Origin: Amylostereum areolatum
Taxonomy: Eukaryota; Basidiomycota; Agaricomycetes; Russulales; Stereaceae
Reading direction: 5' to 3'
DNA: 64,000 nt
Assembly (NCBI GenBank): GCA_012932865.1
Contig: SAXG01000001.1
Coordinates: 671,693 to 735,692, forward strand
Shown here: in pieces, positions 59,460-64,000 of the stretch
Numbering within the stretch: the first letter of the stretch is position 1
How the letters are laid out: each line of letters starts with the position of its first letter
Notes under the pieces: generated by a model
Databases searched by the model: none
What the model was told of the DNA's origin: nothing
Seen by the model: the letters and a program-made list of their open reading frames with translations, nothing else
Position numbers and translations under genes: made by a program

Positions 59460-61714
59460 CGCTGTCGATGATTTGCCTACCGGTGAGGGGGAAACACACG
59501 CTGATGAAGGACCGGCGAGGATAAAAAGAGCGTGAAAAAAAGAGAGAGGGTGGTTTAAAGGGAAGCGAGAAGGCGCGCGTGACGCTGTTGCCCTGAGTCG
59601 TAGACGGAGGTCTATTGCACCCCGCAAGTTCGCGAATCGAACGGCCCCAAATGAATGAGGACCCTGGACCTTTTCCTGGTCGGAATCCACATGGTCTGGT
59701 CCGCTCCTCGCAGTCTTTTCTCGACAAGTTCTTCCATATTCATCAGTTGTTTCATGAGTCGACGATCAACAATCACCGTTTCCTGGAAAACAAGTGGGTT
59801 GAAATTTGCAGCCGATGATTTGCTGGGGCGACGGAAGGCTGGGGCGGGAGCACTGTCGCGGCATCTGTCGAATGAGGATCGAGGAAACAAGCGCCCGAGC
59901 GGGCTTCGACGCGTGCGGGGTAATTTCAAATTTTTAATTTCCACCAACCATCGTCCCACGGCTCCCACCCCCGACAATTCGACGCCGCCGCTCCCGCCGA
60001 GTCCCGCCCGCTTTCTACCTGCTTGCCCCAGCTTTCTCCTCCCCTTTCCCGGTCTTTTCAATCGCCCCTTCTTCCGCCTCTGCTACCATACCTCGGGTAG
60101 AGTACTGACAAGCCCGTTGCTGCAACAATACCTATGTACGCCGAAGCTTCGCGACCGTATACTTACCATGTTCCGCCACTTCGTTCCAGTTCGTTCCCTC
60201 ATCTGACTGGACGTCCCGCATGGCATTTATGTTCCGACGCTCCAATGAATCGATGGATCCCAGTTCCGGCGCATCAGCACGTTCCTATGACAAGATATTT
60301 TTGCGACTCCGCATCGAGTCCTTAGATCAGCTGGTCTTTTGCGTTCCACTTTATATGCCAGCTCTCGCGCTAGCCGATTGCTTGTGAATTATCTTCTTCA
60401 TCCATGTGAATGAGAGAGATCTCTCCTTGCTCGGAATGACGCCACGGCACGGTGCATCAAATCGCACGAACGTATTGCTTTCCGCCCCTCTGGCCCATAA
60501 TATCGTCCATTCCCGTGCGATGACCGCCACCATCGTCTTAGGTTTCCGTGTGTGTTCCGGTCGCAACAGTGCAGAAGTGAGTTCCGTCGCTCCAACGCCG
60601 GTTCAGAAATAGACAAAGTTCACCTTCCCAGCAGTGTTGGGCTAGCCAGTGGACGGAAGCCCTTCTCACCTGAAAGGAACACAAACGCAGTTCCTTCACT
60701 CACATCCCGATGGTCACTTGATTCAGTATGGTACTCGCGTCGGGGCCGTTTGATCCCATCGGTATGACTGACTCGGCCCTCTCTGCACCTTTCGAATCCT
60801 TTTGACCCCATCCATATGACCTGCTCGGCCCTCACTAGTCTCTTTGGACGATGCTACGGATGTAACAGTCCTGGTGCGTGAACGCGTCCGAGTCGGCTCG
60901 CTTGTGCAGGAGGGTTCTAGTGCGCTCATCATCTATTCATTGTCGTTTATTTTAGCGTGACCTGCGTGGAATATGGTCCTTCGCAACCCAAACGCCGACC
61001 GAATCCTGCCCATGGGTCATTGGGGATACTAATCGGTAAGTTAATCATGAATCAACCCAGTCAACCCACTCTCATGAGCTTGACCCAGGCTTGACCGTAC
61101 CTCTGCGACCTGCAGGTTCAAAAGTTCAGCGCTCATCATCAAGCGCACATCGCTCTGGTACGCAGGGATGGTCCCTAGTGGCCTTAGTATAGGACTGACT
61201 AATCTGAACCCATGGACGAGGTCCACCGTCGACAAGATTACATGGACCTGTTCTCCGAGAGAGTTCGTGCTGGACTGCCGGACTTAGTCATCGCCAAAAA
61301 GTTTCAATATGAAGACCTCGCACTCCGTTCAAGTCCGCCTGTTTTACCTGAAGGGGCACTTCATTCTGCTTCCCATTTACGTTCGACCGCGGGGTGACGT
61401 CGGTCCACTTATTTGAACATCGTAACTCCATACTTATCGATTCTACTTATACAACTTACAGTATGAAACATGATGTTCGACTCATAAGTTTGACGCGGAA
61501 ACATCCTCCTTAACTTCGAGAGCCGGGGCGCCGTCACCATCACGAGCAGAGCCCCTCCTCCACGCCAGAGGCGATCGCTTAGGCCAAAGCTGACCTAGTA
61601 GAGTCCTGCAACAAGTGGGTATCTTGTGGGTATCGCATTTACAGACTTCTCGACGTACTTAAGTTACAGCAGATTACGAGTACATGGTAGCACAAAAATT
61701 TCTTCTCCACTCCC
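59460..61714. other. 2.3-kb region without a supportable gene
   Basis: This contains the promoter side of the DUF3712 gene. A minus-strand ORF at 59612-60061 has a plausible-looking C-terminal half but no start, splice partner or domain. A 33-bp segment is repeated imperfectly with a 52-bp period at 60749-60781 and 60801-60833. Confidence 0.4.
60749..60833 (+). repeat. Imperfect tandem duplication, 52-bp period
   Basis: Two 33-bp blocks beginning TTTGAYCCCATC and ending CTCGGCCCTC lie 52 bases apart. About six positions differ. Function unknown. Confidence 0.55.
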
Positions 61715-62463
61715 TTAAGCGACCTGTTTCACCTTCGTCGCAAAATTCAGTACTTCTGCTTGAAGAACAAACAACGTAGACCTACTTTTCCCGTCTCGAC
61801 TTCGTAGATCCACCCGGTGATAGCAGTCTCTTTCAGCACCAGAGGGTGATTCTTCAAGAACTCGACGTCGGACTTCACTGCGCCCTCGAGATCGCCGAAC
61901 TCGTGGAAGTGAATTCCGTCAACGGTGCGCGCGACCGTCTCGTCACCGGGTGCGTCCGCCTTCACCGCGTTTCGGAGGTGGTCAGTGGTAAAGGTCAACA
62001 TGCCACAATCGGTGTGGTGGAACAGCGCAATCTCGCGCGTCCCCAGAAGACGTTGGGAAATGACGATGCTACGAACAGCTTCCGCCCTATAAACGAGGAC
62101 TTGTAAGCATCTTGGACGTTCATGGGCAAACGGTCACGACAATGGTACTCACGCAACGCCACCAGCATTGCGGATGACATGCGCGTCACCTTCCTTGATA
62201 CCAAGGTGGGCCGCAGGGCTGGAGAAAAGATCACAGGCTTTGATTAGAAGAGGGCCAACGCGTGCGACCTTTCACACGCACTCAATGCGAGCATCCATGC
62301 AGGTTACTAAGAACGAGCGTCAGCCCCAAGGGTGCGTATTGAAGATAAAGAAGTACTCGCCCACGGTTAGCTTCTTCCCGGGGGGAAGTGGGAGGGACCC
62401 CTTATCGCCAAAATTCGCCACATAGGTCTTGTTTGCCTCGGCAAATGTCTCTGCGACGGTCAT
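61715..62463 (-). CDS. Beta-class carbonic anhydrase
   Basis: Five exons (62463-62361, 62306-62282, 62218-62153, 62086-61786, 61723-61715) give 167 residues. The zinc site of beta-carbonic anhydrases is visible: Cys in VVTCMDARID (with the Asp/Arg dyad), then PAAHLGIKEGDAHVIRNAGG, and His and Cys in ALFHHTDCGMLTF. The C-terminus ITGWIYEVETGKV is also typical. The enzyme interconverts CO2 and bicarbonate in the cytosol or mitochondrion. The short length matches the compact fungal subgroup. The first intron must use a GC donor (GCGAGT at 62360) to keep the frame through VVTCMD. A terminal exon of 9 nt (VA-stop) is preferred over reading through to a stop at 61747. Confidence 0.88.
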
Positions 62464-64000
62464 TGCGGGTCAAGGTGGTGGGTAGTGAGAGAAAAGAGAT
62501 GAAGCAAAACACTGAAGAGACACCAAGCTCGCTGGGGTATTTATCTGTGGCACATTCTACGATGGCGTCATGTTGCGAGATTGGAGTCACGGGCATGAAT
62601 CGTGGATTCTGGAAGACGTGATCAGGCGTAGTGCTCAGGCCGCACTTGGAAAGCAACGCTCTCGACGCTAAGACAGTACTTAGTGGGCTCGCATCGCGTA
62701 CAAACGGCAAAGGCCGGATGTTCTTGCGCGCTTATAGCCTTCCTTTGATGGGGTTTCCGTACGTTTCCGTGAACAGACCGTATACAAGGCTATATGACGA
62801 GACACGTACCTCTCGCGGTACCCAGCAAGCGAACTTGCCTATACAGCATATATCTAATTGATCGCCCAGATCCTCCAGTCTTGCATCGGAGCGACAGCTC
62901 GCACATATCTTTGCCATCACGTCCAAGCTGCAACACGCGCCTTGAACGTCCTCGCAAATCGATGCACTTAGAAGGAATGGTCCGCACCTTGACGTTGCAA
63001 GAGCTGCCGATAGTGAATTGCGCCACAATGAGGCGTTCCACGACCCAGGGGTCGCAACAATATTACGCACCTGTAACTTACTATCTTGTAGCCGTTCAGC
63101 CTAACCCTCCGTCACTGACTGAGGAAGCTGAGGCTCGCCCAACCTGCTCGCGAGTTGTGGTTTGGTCAGACAGTCAGTGTCTCACCCAGCCTGGACGAGC
63201 ATGGCAACGGGAGATACGGAAGCATACGAGCAGTCAGTCTTGAGTCAGTCAGAGTCTTCCGCTATACCGCACGGCGGAAGGGGCTGGACAGAAGGGTCAT
63301 CCAAGGGTCAACAGAGCGCGAGAACGTCAGGGATGTAGAGTGGCGAAATGATTATGCTGCAAATCGTTGCAATCTCTGCCGAACGACCTACATTCGCCTT
63401 TCTGAGACGATGAACACAGAGCACGGGTGGAGCATCAAATTGGAGAGACAGTCGTCCTCAGTCGTCGGTGCGCCTGATGGGCGGGGGTTGGAGATGATTC
63501 ATGATCTGGATTCTGCACCGCAGTTTCGTGGTATACACGTGGCGTCGAGGTTCGGAACCTTAAAATTATGTATTGTCCTAGTTGCGAGCGCAGCGAGCAA
63601 TCATTGGTTTCGTGAGGCTGGGAGAGTCCTGGAACAAATAGATGTAAACTGTTAATTCAACGACGCGACGCGAAATCCGCGACGGTTTTTGCATGAATTG
63701 CTCTCCACCGCAAATACGGCTACACGTGTCGACATAGTTTTTACACCAGACAATTCTTTACATCCCAACGATCACGATGATGTAACTTTCGTATAGGTTT
63801 GAGACGATGAAGTACATCAAAAGTGACGAGGAAAAAGGCAGAGCGCGCAAACGGAACGCGCACGACCACAACCGAACACCGGGTCACCTCCTCCCGGCAG
63901 CTGAACTGTGGACTGGGATCAAAGGAATTCGCAACGGGCCTAACCTTCGTAGCCTGATCACGAGTCAGAGATCGCCAGTCTATTGTACTGACCGAGAAAG
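62464..64000. other. Right end, no supportable gene
   Basis: On the minus strand, GATAAATAC (about 62536-62544) may be the TATA-like element of the carbonic anhydrase. Beyond it only unrecognisable ORFs are present (for example 62732-63070 minus and 63155-63655 plus). Confidence 0.4.

Noticed and set aside
59612..60061. Minus-strand ORF upstream of the DUF3712 gene
   Set aside because: No start or splice partner could be found. It probably lies in the promoter/leader region.
1..64000. tRNA genes, rRNA, CRISPR arrays, operons and defence islands
   Set aside because: No cloverleaf with A/B boxes, no spaced direct-repeat array and no tightly packed co-directional gene sets were found. The window is eukaryotic nuclear DNA.

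Overview
This window is nuclear DNA of a filamentous basidiomycete, most likely an Agaricomycete. Genes on both strands are cut by many short introns (about 45-85 nt, GT-AG, donors GTRNGT), intergenic spacers are short, and the proteins are recognisable basidiomycete types: a spherulin/germin-like cupin, a multi-DUF3712 membrane protein, a DM9 (DUF3421) protein and OPT, CNT and MFS transporters. There is no bacterial-style operon, rRNA, tRNA or CRISPR array that I can support. Gene models were built by hand from splice sites and reading frame. Nearly all were closed arithmetically, so that exon lengths add up to whole codons; the exceptions are stated.

Layout. 0.2-1.7 kb: 7-TM protein (+). 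1.8-5.2 kb: gene-poor stretch with mobile-element debris, including a clean 434-bp hAT-type MITE with an 8-bp target duplication. 5.2-6.2 kb: secreted cupin (-). 7.1-7.7 kb: small orphan (-). 8.8-10.4 kb: CipC/DUF3759-like protein with a nonapeptide-repeat tail (+). 10.8-11.4 kb: mitochondrial pyruvate carrier (+). 11.6-12.3 kb: Apq12-like membrane protein (-). 12.8-13.5 kb: small conserved-looking protein (+). 14.4-16.9 kb: two orphan genes (-) near a 40-bp repeat present three times. 18.6-20.8 kb: MFS sugar transporter (+). 23.5-25.8 kb: concentrative nucleoside transporter (-). 26.3-27.7 kb: DCAF7/TTG1-type WD40 protein (-). 28.3-30.1 kb: GT61 glycosyltransferase (+). 30.6-31.8 kb: palmitoyl-protein thioesterase (+). 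32.2-33.6 kb: DM9 protein (-). 34.1-35.8 kb: Pex24/Pex32-type peroxin (-). 36.0-37.3 kb: isoaspartyl peptidase (-). 37.7-43.2 kb: 30-exon RAD5/HLTF-like helicase with an N-terminal PARP zinc finger (+). 43.4-44.9 kb: dynamitin (-). 46.1-49.1 kb: OPT oligopeptide transporter (+). 49.7-59.5 kb: giant DUF3712 protein (-). 61.7-62.5 kb: beta-carbonic anhydrase (-).

The genes are a typical eukaryotic housekeeping mixture, not a pathway cluster. The strongest anomaly is that eight recognisable conserved genes between 18.6 and 48.7 kb, plus one exon at 54.3 kb, can only be read through if single extra bases are skipped (22 sites). All are +1 and none is -1. This points to insertion-biased sequencing error left in the assembly rather than to a run of pseudogenes, but it must be settled with reads. 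Other points of interest are the hAT MITE, a second palindromic element, the PARP-finger/HIRAN/SNF2/RING architecture with a disordered insert in its second helicase lobe, a 9-nt microexon, a GC-AG intron, and orphan membrane proteins.
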